The position numbers were made by a program, and so were the translations under genes. Positions 1 through 6,988 of a DNA stretch of 64,000 nucleotides are shown piece after piece. Within the stretch, counting starts at the first letter, position 1, and the number at the start of each line of letters is the position of its first letter. Source of the DNA: Pseudomonas sp. UBA1879 (GTDB lineage: Bacteria; Pseudomonadota; Gammaproteobacteria; Pseudomonadales; Pseudomonadaceae); the NCBI RefSeq assembly GCF_002338065.1, contig NZ_DDHJ01000004.1:826059-890058 (forward strand), written 5' to 3'. A model generated the notes under the pieces. It did no database searches. It was not told the DNA's origin and saw only the letters and a program-made list of their open reading frames with translations.

Positions 1-343
1 TGTGGGCTATCTGGTCTGCGCGCTGTTTCCCGGTCAACTGCTGCCGCTGATGATCGGCATGAGCCTGATCATGACCGGCATCATCGCCTGGATGCCGATC
101 TTCTGGACCCTTCCGCCGCGCTTCCTGAGCGGCATTGCGGCCGCGGCGGGGATCGCCCTCATCAACTCCATTGGCCAGCTGGGCGGCGTTATTGCGCCAT
201 TCATGGTCGGCCGGATCAAAGACCTCACCGGCACCGCCACGCCGGCCTTGTTCGCACTGTTTGCCGTGAGCGTGCTGGCCATCGCGCTGATCGTCTGGGG
301 CATTCCGGCGCGGTATTACACCAAGGACGCAGCGCAGGACTGA
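1..343 (+). CDS. MFS transporter, C-terminal part (5' end outside window)
   Basis: This is the last 113 residues of an inner-membrane major facilitator permease. The visible part holds about four hydrophobic segments. It includes the stretch GIALINSIGQLGGVIAPFMVG and the following GRIKDLTG loop, both typical of the anion:cation symporter (ACS) branch that imports organic acids such as tartrate, phthalate or glucarate. The polypeptide ends in a charged cytoplasmic tail (YYTKDAAQD). The substrate cannot be told from the C-terminal part alone, and the start and neighbours lie outside the window. A hairpin terminator follows the stop codon. Confidence 0.8.
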   Translation, partial: VGYLVCALFPGQLLPLMIGMSLIMTGIIAWMPIFWTLPPRFLSGIAAAAGIALINSIGQLGGVIAPFMVGRIKDLTGTATPALFALFAVSVLAIALIVWGIPARYYTKDAAQD

Positions 344-361
344 TTGCCCGGTCGACCTTAG

Positions 362-392
362 AGGCGGCGTTTGCTCCCGGACGTCGCCTTTT
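362..392 (+). terminator. Rho-independent terminator after the MFS gene
   Basis: An 8-bp stem with one G-T wobble (AGGCGGCG at 362-369 against CGTCGCCT at 382-389) is followed by a short T run. It lies 19 bases after the permease stop and 40 bases before the next ATG, so it probably separates the two transcripts. Confidence 0.6.
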
Positions 393-431
393 GGCCTATC
401 ATTCGCGCTTTAATCCGATGCGAACGCTGCC

Positions 432-728
432 ATGACCACCACACCGCAAACCCTTCGTGCCGCTCTGCAATCAGCCCTCACGTCCCACGCCATGCTCGAA
501 ATCGACGGCCTGCACGCTTTTGAATTCACGCTCGATGAAATGCTGCAGATCGAAAGCATGGATGGCCGCGAGCGCAAGGTCTGGCGCTTTTCCCTTGCTC
601 AGGTCGACGCCGCCGAATTCGACGCCGCCCTGCAAAGCTGGGTGATCAACGACGGCAACGCCGACCACCGCATGTTGGTGCTCGAAGCGTTCGCGGCCAG
701 CGATGACGATGAAGAAGACGTCGAGTAA
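432..728 (+). CDS. Small conserved acidic protein (DUF5629-like)
   Basis: A 98-residue cytoplasmic protein without signal peptide or membrane segment. It is rich in Asp and Glu and ends in DDDEEDVE. Its pattern (LHAFEFTLDEML, then RKVWRFSLAQVDAA) resembles a small family found in pseudomonads that I believe is DUF5629; the family number is from memory. The function is unknown. It stands alone between a terminator and a REP pair, so it is probably monocistronic. Confidence 0.65.
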   Translation: MTTTPQTLRAALQSALTSHAMLEIDGLHAFEFTLDEMLQIESMDGRERKVWRFSLAQVDAAEFDAALQSWVINDGNADHRMLVLEAFAASDDDEEDVE

Positions 729-745
729 ACGTCCCCCCAGCAGAA

Positions 746-826
746 GCACGCTTGCCCGCGCTGGGGAGTAGACCTGTGCCGGTAAATTTATCTGACCCGA
801 CGCATTCGCGGGCAAGCGCGCTCCTA
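746..826. repeat. REP-type inverted repeat pair
   Basis: Two inverted copies of a REP element (CGCTTGCCCGCG at about 749-760 and its complement at about 807-818) flank a spacer of about 45 bases, just after the DUF5629-like gene. This is a BIME-like arrangement of the kind scattered through Pseudomonas intergenic DNA. The right copy carries the usual CTCCTAC border. Confidence 0.75.
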
Positions 827-934
827 CCGTGATCAGCGGCCTGCCATAAAGCAACTACCCCCATCGAACCGCTGTCATAGAGCTGATTCTCGCGTAAACC
901 ACGCGCCAATAACGCCAACAAGAGATCAGCCCAA

Positions 935-2101
935 ATGACACCCAGAATCCTGCCCTGGCTGGCCCTCGCCAGCAGCCTCACCGTTTTTTCCGCTCAGGCC
1001 AAATCCGTGACCGACTATGACGTGCTGGTCGGGGCCTACACCGCCGGTGCCAGTGAAGGCATCTATCGTTACGGCTTCAACACCCAGACCGGTCAATTCG
1101 AAGCCAAGCCTCGGCAGGTGATCACCAGCGAAAACCCTTCTTGGCTGACCCTTTCCAAAAACCAGCGTCACCTGTTCGCCGTGAACGAAAACGGCCCCGG
1201 CCAGACCGACGTGGTCGGCAAGGTCAGCAGTTTCGCCATCGACCCGAAGACCCACGCGGTGTCATTCATCAATCAGATCGACAGCAAAGGCGACGAGCCG
1301 ACTCACTCCAACCTCAGCGCCGATGGCCGCTTCCTGTTCGTTGCCAATTACGCCGTGCACCCTGATCCGGGCGGCTCCCTTGCGGTCGTTCCGGTCGGCA
1401 AAGACGGCACGTTGTCCCCCGTGGTGCAGACCGCTACCCATGCCGCCAGCAAGGTCAACCCCGAGCGTCAGGCTTCATCCCACGTTCACTCGGCGGTGCC
1501 GTCCCCTGATGGCAAATACCTGATCGCGATGGACCTGGGCGCCGACAAAATCTTCGTCTTCAACTACGACGGTAAGCAGACCCAACCACTGAAACCTGCC
1601 AAAACCCCTTCCGTCGATCTGCCACCCGGCAGCGGCCCGCGTCACTTGCTGTTCAGCAAAGACGGCAAACACGCTTGGCTGACCCTCGAAATGAGCGGGC
1701 AGGTCGCGGCGTTCGATTATCACGACGGCGTCTTCAAACGTACCCAACTGGTTGACCTTGCCAACAAGGACGGCCAGCAATACCGCGCCGCTGGCGGCCT
1801 GCACACATCGCCGGACGGCAAGTTTCTTTACGTAGCCAACCGGGGCGACGCCAATGAATTGTTGGTCTTCTCCGTCAACGCCGGTAATGGCCAGCTCAAG
1901 GAGGTGCAACGTCGGTCCGTGGAAGGCAAAGAACCCCGCGAGTTCGCCTTCGATCCCAGCGGCCACTTCGTGTTGATCGCCAACCAGAAAAGCAACCAGA
2001 TCGTCACCGTGCGTGTCGACCCGAAAACCGGTGTTCTGGGTGACACCGTCCAGAAAGTTGACTTCGATTCCCCCTCTGATTTTCGCTTTCTAACTCATTG
2101 A
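935..2101 (+). CDS. Exported seven-bladed beta-propeller lactonase (6-phosphogluconolactonase-like family)
   Basis: A 388-residue protein of the Lactonase family (PF10282 type). An N-terminal signal peptide (residues 1 to about 22, ending AQA before KSVTDYD) sends it to the periplasm. Propeller signatures recur: VGAYTAGASEGIYRY at the start, then THSNLSADGRFLFVANY, HVHSAVPSPDGKYL, GPRHLLFSKDGKHAW, GGLHTSPDGKFLYVANRG and PREFAFDPSGHFVLIANQ. These are the S/PDG(R/K)(F/Y)L blades expected in this family. Cytoplasmic relatives hydrolyse 6-phosphogluconolactone. The exported Pseudomonas version has no proven substrate, and a sugar-lactone role is inference. The gene appears to be transcribed alone and is followed by a hairpin. 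Confidence 0.85.
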   Translation: MTPRILPWLALASSLTVFSAQAKSVTDYDVLVGAYTAGASEGIYRYGFNTQTGQFEAKPRQVITSENPSWLTLSKNQRHLFAVNENGPGQTDVVGKVSSFAIDPKTHAVSFINQIDSKGDEPTHSNLSADGRFLFVANYAVHPDPGGSLAVVPVGKDGTLSPVVQTATHAASKVNPERQASSHVHSAVPSPDGKYLIAMDLGADKIFVFNYDGKQTQPLKPAKTPSVDLPPGSGPRHLLFSKDGKHAWLTLEMSGQVAAFDYHDGVFKRTQLVDLANKDGQQYRAAGGLHTSPDGKFLYVANRGDANELLVFSVNAGNGQLKEVQRRSVEGKEPREFAFDPSGHFVLIANQKSNQIVTVRVDPKTGVLGDTVQKVDFDSPSDFRFLTH

Positions 2102-2131
2102 CCTTGCGCAAGTGACACCTTGACGCACCCT

Positions 2132-2156
2132 CCAGCCCTTTGAAATCAAGGGCTGG
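2132..2156 (+). terminator. Hairpin after the lactonase gene
   Basis: A perfect 9-bp stem (CCAGCCCTT at 2132-2140 against AAGGGCTGG at 2148-2156) with a 7-base loop lies 30 bases after the stop codon. The following bases are only partly T-rich, so it is a moderate intrinsic terminator at best. Confidence 0.5.
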
Positions 2157-2290
2157 GGCTATCTATTAATTGAATTGATAAGGGCTAGTGGCAGAAAAGA
2201 TTTTTTCTGAAAGGTCCTCGGGCGTAACTTTCATTCCACGGCCACGACGGTCAAGACTTGAAACGAAACATCAACACCGAGGTACCTATC

Positions 2291-2473
2291 ATGAACTTCA
2301 ATCTCTTCTCCATCATCGCCGCGTCTGCCATCTCCGCCACCGTTGCATTGCCAGCCAGTGCCAGTGCCGAAGTGGCAGAAAAAAAGATCAGCGCCACCCA
2401 GAGCTACACCCCGAAATACCTGCAACAAAGCGCCAACTTCTATGCGGCTCTGGATCATAAGACCCAGCAATGA
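2291..2473 (+). CDS. Small secreted peptide of unknown function
   Basis: A 60-residue protein. ATG 2291 is preferred because GAGG lies upstream at good spacing and the reading then begins with a clean signal peptide (MNFNLFSIIAASAISATVALPASASA). Cleavage would leave a mature peptide of about 34 residues (EVAEKKISATQSYTP...LDHKTQQ) without cysteines. A strong terminator follows directly, so it is a self-contained transcription unit. No function is recognised. Short exported Pseudomonas proteins of this layout are common and mostly uncharacterised. Confidence 0.6.
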   Translation: MNFNLFSIIAASAISATVALPASASAEVAEKKISATQSYTPKYLQQSANFYAALDHKTQQ

Positions 2474-2490
2474 ATAGAAAACATGCAGTG

Positions 2491-2542
2491 AATCCATTCC
2501 CCGTTAACGAAACGAATGTTCAATAACGGGGAATGGATTTTT
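2491..2542 (+). terminator. Strong rho-independent terminator
   Basis: A perfect 16-bp inverted repeat (2491-2506 with 2524-2539) encloses a 17-base loop and runs into five T residues. It ends the small secreted-peptide transcript. Confidence 0.8.
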
Positions 2543-2585
2543 AACAAGCCACGCGCTATTGCTTCTAAAGCTCCGAACATCAAAG

Positions 2586-2690
2586 AACGCTTTCGCGAGC
2601 AACTTCGCCGTTACCAGGTTGAGGCGACCCACTGACCATCGCGTGTCAGACCCTGCTTCAAATGCCGGCGAGCTTGTTCGCGAAAGCGTT
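2586..2690. repeat. Inverted repeat pair of the AACGCTTTCGCGAGCAA type
   Basis: Arms at 2586-2602 and 2674-2690 are 17 bases long and inverted, with one mismatch. They form a REP-doublet-like element between the secreted-peptide gene and the siderophore receptor. Confidence 0.65.
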
Positions 2691-2706
2691 TAATTCCCTC
2701 CCTTGT

Positions 2707-2741
2707 TCCCCGTCTGCTGGATAAGCGATGGGGATTTTTTT
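2707..2741 (+). terminator. Plus-strand terminator facing the receptor gene
   Basis: TCCCCGTC (2707-2714) pairs with GATGGGGA (2727-2734), with one wobble, and is followed by seven T residues. The T run is on the plus strand, so it would stop rightward readthrough before it enters the leftward receptor gene antisense. Confidence 0.6.
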
Positions 2742-2755
2742 ATGCGTGAGCGTTA

Positions 2756-4873
2756 TCAGAAGTCCAGTGCATAACTGATTCCTACGGTTCGGCCCTGTGC
2801 GTACGAAAAAGGCGCGCGTGCGGTGGCCTGGCTGAACAGTGCGTGGTACTGACGATTGTTCACGTTATAGATGCCGCCCTCCATACGTCCCACGGACAGT
2901 CGTCTCGAGCCCAGAAGATCAAACAATGTGTAGCCCTTGATAGGACGACCATTATTGTCTTTGGCCGCGGCATCGTAGCTGGCGAGATGTAATGCCTGGA
3001 GACGGATGGAGTAACTATCGGGTGCATATTCGGCAAAAACGGTGGTTTTGGCCGGCGACACGCGCGTTGCAGGCAGGTCGATCCATTTGCCGGCCTGGCG
3101 TGTTTCCCCTTTTACCCAAGAATAGGTCCCTCCCGCGCTCCAGACGTCACTCAGGCGATAGGCCACATCGGTTTCGAATCCTCGCGCCCGTTCTTTCTGG
3201 TTGATCAGCCGCAGCACGCGGTCTTGTGCGTCGTAGAACTGGGTCACGTCAGAAGTGTTTTCATAAACCGCTATCTGGCCCTGCCAGTTATTCCCATTCA
3301 CCCGCCAACCCAGTTCATGGCTGTCGACCTTCAACGCTTGGGCATTGAGCTGACTAATGTCATAGGTGCTGCTGACGTCGCGCAAATAACGCTGAATGTC
3401 GGGCAATGAAAAGCCTTGGCTGAAGTTGGCAAAGATCTCATGGGTCTCGCTCAAACGGTAAACAGCGCCCAAGTTGTAGAGCGTGGCATCGTACTTAAGC
3501 GTTTCACCCGGCAAGGGCGACCAGCGCCCGGTCCGAACGATCTCGCCATAGGCGATGCTGTCACTGACCTCGCTTTCGATCCACGCTCGGCGCGTGCCTC
3601 CTCGCACGGTCCAGTCGCCCAGATCGAAGGACACTTGGCCGAACAGCGCCTTGGTGGTGGTTTCGAGATCGGGCCCCAGTTCAAAAGTGGTGCCGGTCTT
3701 GCGGTAGGTCAGACCCTCGACGTTGTACTGGTCACCCCGCTGTCGGGACCGTTCGTGATCGTAGTCAGCGCCCCACACCAGATTGCCGGTAGCGTTGCCG
3801 ATGGAGGGCAGGGGAGTTTGAATAGCGGCACGCAAACCGTACACATTCTGCACGCTGTTGTTGTTGGAAACGCCAGCCTTGCCACGGCGCAGGTCAGGGA
3901 AGAACAGGGCATCGGCGCGCCGCCAGTAGCTTTCCAGCTGCAGACTCTGTTCGAAAAAGTCGCTATCGCTGTAGTCCAGATTGATCGCTTGATTGCGCGT
4001 ATGAGGTTGATCTCCCAGGATCAGCGCTCTGATCGCCACGGCCTCGTCCCGGGTTTTTGGGTCCTTGCTATAACGGCTTTTTTGTTGGTCCTTATAGTCC
4101 TGCAGCGACAGCCTCAACGCGCGTTCGGCATCCAGCTCATAGCCAAATCTGGCCTGCAGATCATAGGTTTCGGTGTCCATATTGCTGCCCTGCGACGTGT
4201 CCTGCGCAATGCGCTTGCCGTTGCCGTCGAACTGATCGTTGCGCTGCGTCAGTGCAGCCGAGAGATACCCGTCCCACGGGCCGGTACGGGCTGTCACGCT
4301 CTGAAAGGCCTCGTAGGCAAAACCCTGAGACTGCATGTTATTGGCTGCGCTGATACCCACCTTGCTGCGCAATCCGAGCGTCTCGCCCTGATTGCGTTTG
4401 GTAATGATGTTGATGATCCCGCCCGACGCCCCTGCACCGTAGATGCTGCTGGCGCCAGAGATCACCTCGATTCGTTCGATGCTTTCGGGAGAAATGCTGT
4501 TCAGTTGCCGGAAATTGTCCCGCGTCGCGTTTTGCGACACCCCATCGATCAGTAACAGCAGGCTGCGACCCCGTAATGTTTGACCGAAATTGCTCATGCC
4601 TCCAGTGCCTGGCGCAAGCCCTGGCACCAATTGCCCGACGATGTCCGACACCCGACGCCCGGCAATGCTCTGCTTGCGAATCTGTGCAGCATCGATGACC
4701 TGTATGGACCCTGGAATCGACGCGATGCTTTCCCGGGTCCGCGTCGCGGAAACCACGACGTCGGAAAGATTCAAGGTGCCCGATGGCTCGGTGTTTTCGT
4801 TTTGCTCGGCAGCCGCAGGCAGGGTCACAGAGCCAAATAAAGGCAGCAGAAAGGTGAGTCGGGGTTTTGTCAT
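2756..4873 (-). CDS. TonB-dependent outer-membrane siderophore receptor (IutA/RhtA-like)
   Basis: A 705-residue ferric-siderophore receptor. A signal peptide (residues 1 to about 22, LPAAAEQ) is followed by the TonB box region DVVVSATR. The plug domain contains LIDGVSQNATRDNFRQLNSISPESIERIEVISGASSIYG and GGIINIITK, which closely resemble the corresponding part of aerobactin and rhizobactin receptors (IutA, RhtA). The beta-barrel follows and ends with the expected C-terminal Phe (GRTVGISYALDF). Its ATG overlaps the stop of the upstream MFS remnant (ATGA at 4870-4873), so translation was, and may still be, coupled to a siderophore operon. The ligand is probably a citrate-hydroxamate or carboxylate siderophore. 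The gene itself looks intact, and the plausible iron-controlled promoter is the Fur-like site near 5560. Confidence 0.88.
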   Translation of the reverse strand: MTKPRLTFLLPLFGSVTLPAAAEQNENTEPSGTLNLSDVVVSATRTRESIASIPGSIQVIDAAQIRKQSIAGRRVSDIVGQLVPGLAPGTGGMSNFGQTLRGRSLLLLIDGVSQNATRDNFRQLNSISPESIERIEVISGASSIYGAGASGGIINIITKRNQGETLGLRSKVGISAANNMQSQGFAYEAFQSVTARTGPWDGYLSAALTQRNDQFDGNGKRIAQDTSQGSNMDTETYDLQARFGYELDAERALRLSLQDYKDQQKSRYSKDPKTRDEAVAIRALILGDQPHTRNQAINLDYSDSDFFEQSLQLESYWRRADALFFPDLRRGKAGVSNNNSVQNVYGLRAAIQTPLPSIGNATGNLVWGADYDHERSRQRGDQYNVEGLTYRKTGTTFELGPDLETTTKALFGQVSFDLGDWTVRGGTRRAWIESEVSDSIAYGEIVRTGRWSPLPGETLKYDATLYNLGAVYRLSETHEIFANFSQGFSLPDIQRYLRDVSSTYDISQLNAQALKVDSHELGWRVNGNNWQGQIAVYENTSDVTQFYDAQDRVLRLINQKERARGFETDVAYRLSDVWSAGGTYSWVKGETRQAGKWIDLPATRVSPAKTTVFAEYAPDSYSIRLQALHLASYDAAAKDNNGRPIKGYTLFDLLGSRRLSVGRMEGGIYNVNNRQYHALFSQATARAPFSYAQGRTVGISYALDF

Positions 4874-5133
4874 TGTTGGGTTTGTCCAGGTGTTGAAGAA
4901 TAAGAAGAGCAGATACCAACGGTGTGGGTGGCGCGAATGGCTCGGACCACCAAGGCGGCGATCACGTAGGTCGATGCAACGAGCCAGAAGCTGTTGGGCA
5001 GGCCTATGAAGCTCATGCCTATGCCGCCGATGAGCACACCTGCAAGAGCGCCGGCCTTGGCAGCGCTGTTTCCCAGGCCCAAGGCAAAGCCATGGCGTGG
5101 TTGTGGCAGGACGTCATCTAGGACAGCTAGCCC
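4870..5133 (-). pseudogene. C-terminal remnant of an MFS (siderophore exporter-like) permease
   Basis: This frame reads LAVLDDVLPQPRHGFALGLG, then NSAAKAGALAGVLIGGIGMSF, with a further hydrophobic segment before the stop. It is recognisably the last two helices of an MFS permease: the loop-helix G(L/M)GNSAAKAG.LAG is typical. The first 300 or so residues are absent, and the frame runs straight out of the stop codon of the preceding truncated gene. No start codon with a ribosome-binding site precedes it. In relatives, an MFS exporter commonly lies between siderophore synthetase and receptor genes, so this is most simply one end of a deletion. Confidence 0.65.
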
Positions 5134-5502
5134 TCACGCCAGAAGTTCTGAAGGCAGGGTGATGGGGGAGGCAGGCTGCCCCTCGTGATGAATGAGTACC
5201 CTGCCGCCTAATGACCAGGCACTCATTCGGTGCTCAGTCAGATCTTCGAATATAAGTTTGCTAGTAGAACTTAGCCGCAGTGAGCGATTGCCATCTGACA
5301 GCAGGTTGAGTGCAGTCGCCGGAATTATTTCTTCCCTTAACAAAGCCTGCGTCAAACGTTGCAAGGCCCGTTGCGATGACTTTTGCATCGCGTGAGTTAC
5401 GTTATTTTCGTTGATGTGGTGTTTCGTGAAATTGTAAGAGTTGAGCGCATCCCTCAACTGGGGCGTTATGTTATTAAGCATTAAAGCGTGTGCCGTGCTC
5501 AC
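5134..5502 (-). pseudogene. Truncated N-terminus of an IucA/IucC-like siderophore synthetase
   Basis: A 122-residue frame begins at a GTG preceded by AAGGA seven bases upstream, and an in-frame stop lies just above it. This supports a genuine translation start. The sequence SQRALQRLTQALLREEIIPA...RSLRLSSTSKLIFEDL...GGRVLIHHEG resembles the first 120 residues of NRPS-independent siderophore synthetases (IucA/IucC family, usually near 600 residues). The rest, including the ATP-binding and catalytic parts, is missing. It ends at a TGA and is followed in the same frame by an MFS tail. The family call is by pattern only and could be wrong; the truncation call depends on it. Confidence 0.5.
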
Positions 5503-5842
5503 ATCCGAGTCCTTCGGTGATCACAATCAATACCTCCTAATGTTACCAAGGACGATAATGATTATTGTTGCCTCTGAGAGCGCGCAATTTATGCCGATGA
5601 GTAGTAATTTTCTGTCATCTCTGTCCACTCAGGTTTGAAGGGCATTTCTGACAAGGTTGTGGGATATGATCAGGCCGATATCTGACGGGTATCAATCGCC
5701 TGTTAGTAACGCGCTATCGCTGTTATTGAGGAACTCAATAATCAACCTAATTGATCTTCTGAATCGCTTCACATCGTTTTCCTTAGATAGTCGGCCCGGG
5801 CATTCTGAGCGCCAGAAAAGAAACATCCCGGAGCTTACTGTC
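5503..5842. other. AT-rich divergent regulatory region
   Basis: About 340 bases separate the siderophore remnant (leftward) from the small membrane-protein pair (rightward). It is clearly more AT-rich than its surroundings, and holds the Fur-box-like site at 5554-5572. No convincing gene is seen: the rightward frame from 5657 begins at TTG without a ribosome-binding site and is treated as upstream extension of the gene at 5843. Confidence 0.5.
5554..5572 (-). promoter_or_regulatory. Fur-box-like operator
   Basis: GATAATGATTATTGTTGCC matches the 19-bp Fur consensus GATAATGATAATCATTATC at 14 positions, with the left half perfect over nine bases. It lies about 50 bases upstream of the GTG start of the synthetase remnant. 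That is where an iron-dependent repressor site should be for the siderophore transcription unit that now ends in the receptor gene. Confidence 0.65.
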
Positions 5843-6034
5843 ATGGCCACTGCCATTCTTCATTCACTTAAACTAGGCGCTTATACCGCCATCGCGTTGT
5901 ATGTCGTATTCATCGCAGTGGTCACTATTGTCAGCCTGAATCATCAACTGAGCGCGTCCACCTCGGCGTCCGCACACACGTCTGTCGTTGCGCTTGACCG
6001 TGCGGCGGATCAGGCGAAGGGGCGTGCGTCGTGA
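5843..6034 (+). CDS. Small single-pass membrane protein
   Basis: A 63-residue protein. ATG 5843 has GGAG about nine bases upstream. One hydrophobic helix (about residues 10-32, YTAIALYVVFIAVVTIVSL) is followed by a Ser/Ala-rich, mildly charged tail, so it probably sits in the inner membrane with a short soluble end. The stop overlaps the GTG of the next small gene (GTGA), suggesting the two are translated together. No family recognised. Confidence 0.5.
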   Translation: MATAILHSLKLGAYTAIALYVVFIAVVTIVSLNHQLSASTSASAHTSVVALDRAADQAKGRAS

Positions 6035-6261
6035 GAGGGGCGAACTTCTGGGTGATCGTGTTCTTCGCCGTGATCAACAACGGCTGCTCGTTGCTGGGGT
6101 TCGGCGACGGGTCGGTGGGCGGCGTCGCACGGAGCATCGAGTTCAGGACCGAAGTCGCGCAGGACATCGAAATGCTGCGCTCGCAAAAGCTCAACGCAGG
6201 CAACCCGCCGCCAAAGCAGGGTGAGTTGTTTTCGACGATTTTCGAGTGGTCGGTGGTGTGA
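6031..6261 (+). CDS. Small membrane or lipoprotein-like protein, coupled to the preceding gene
   Basis: A 76-residue protein starting at GTG 6031 inside the stop of the previous gene. The N-terminus (MRGANFWVIVFFAVINNGC) is a hydrophobic segment ending in a cysteine. It could be a poor lipoprotein signal, since NNGC does not fit the lipobox well, or a membrane anchor. The remainder (VARSIEFRTEVAQDIEMLRSQKLN) is likely helical and soluble. The overlap and matched small size make a two-protein unit plausible. Function unknown. Confidence 0.45.
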   Translation: MRGANFWVIVFFAVINNGCSLLGFGDGSVGGVARSIEFRTEVAQDIEMLRSQKLNAGNPPPKQGELFSTIFEWSVV

Positions 6262-6346
6262 TTCGCCGTACCACACATTTCTGTGCGAGTGGCTGGCTCA
6301 CAAAGGCTGACGTTCTGCCGCACATCAGAGTAGGGCGAACCTGCCT

Positions 6347-6375
6347 CTTCGTGAGCAAGCTCACTCCCACAGGTC
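6347..6375. repeat. Single REP element
   Basis: The sequence GTGAGCAAGCTCACTCCCAC with its borders is one copy of the same REP family seen near 38.9, 54.4 and 59.2 kb. It lies downstream of both flanking genes (convergent ends). Confidence 0.7.
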
Positions 6376-6388
6376 TAGCAAAACACGT

Positions 6389-6988
6389 TTATTTGCGCAT
6401 GACTCGTTCGAACAACGCCGAATCCAAAAACCGCTTCAACCACCCCTGCAGCTTCGGATACGGGCTTTGCCAGAACCAGTCCGGGTCGACAAAGCAGAAC
6501 TGCCGCACGAACGGCGCGAGAGCGGTGTCGGCCAAGGTCAGGCGGTCGATGATCAGAAAGTCCCGCGCACTCAATAACCCTTCTAGCTTCGCCAAAAACA
6601 CTTGCCCCCGCGCGCGGTATTCGGCCTGAGTGAATTCGGGATGACGCACCGCATATTTGTAGCGGTCCAGATCGGTCTTGAAGGGCCCGTCGTTTTCCGC
6701 GATCAGCTCGGCGATCTGTCGCTGCGCCGCGGGATTGGACGCCATGGACCAGTCGTCCGGGTCATGCTGCGCCAGCGCCCAGCGCATGATGTCCAGGCTC
6801 TGTTCCAGTACCTGATCGTCCAGCACCAGAACCGGCACGGTGCCTTTTGGCGAGCGTTCGAGCATTTCCGGTGGCTTGGCCTTGAGGCTGACTTCCACAA
6901 TGTCGATCTTCACCCCCGCATACGCCACGGCCATGCGCGCTCGCATGGCGTAGGGGCAGCGGCGGAAGGAGTAGAGCAGCGCGGCCAT
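6389..6988 (-). CDS. Glutathione S-transferase family protein
   Basis: A 199-residue cytoplasmic GST-fold protein. The thioredoxin-like N-terminal domain has CPYAMRARMA at residues 11-20, the cysteine-type active site of Omega/Beta-like GSTs, followed by the KGTVPVLVLDD segment with the cis-Pro that binds glutathione and QSLDIMRW for the gamma-glutamyl part. The C-terminal helical domain carries LTLADTALAPFVRQF. The substrate is unknown; thiol transferase activity is more likely than conjugation given the Cys. Its ATG overlaps the SbcC stop by one base, so it is the last gene of the sbcDC transcript. Confidence 0.85.
   Translation of the reverse strand: MAALLYSFRRCPYAMRARMAVAYAGVKIDIVEVSLKAKPPEMLERSPKGTVPVLVLDDQVLEQSLDIMRWALAQHDPDDWSMASNPAAQRQIAELIAENDGPFKTDLDRYKYAVRHPEFTQAEYRARGQVFLAKLEGLLSARDFLIIDRLTLADTALAPFVRQFCFVDPDWFWQSPYPKLQGWLKRFLDSALFERVMRK

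Noticed and set aside
3416..4555. A 379-codon plus-strand frame opposite the receptor gene
   Set aside because: It lies fully antisense to recognisable plug and barrel sequence and lacks a ribosome-binding site.
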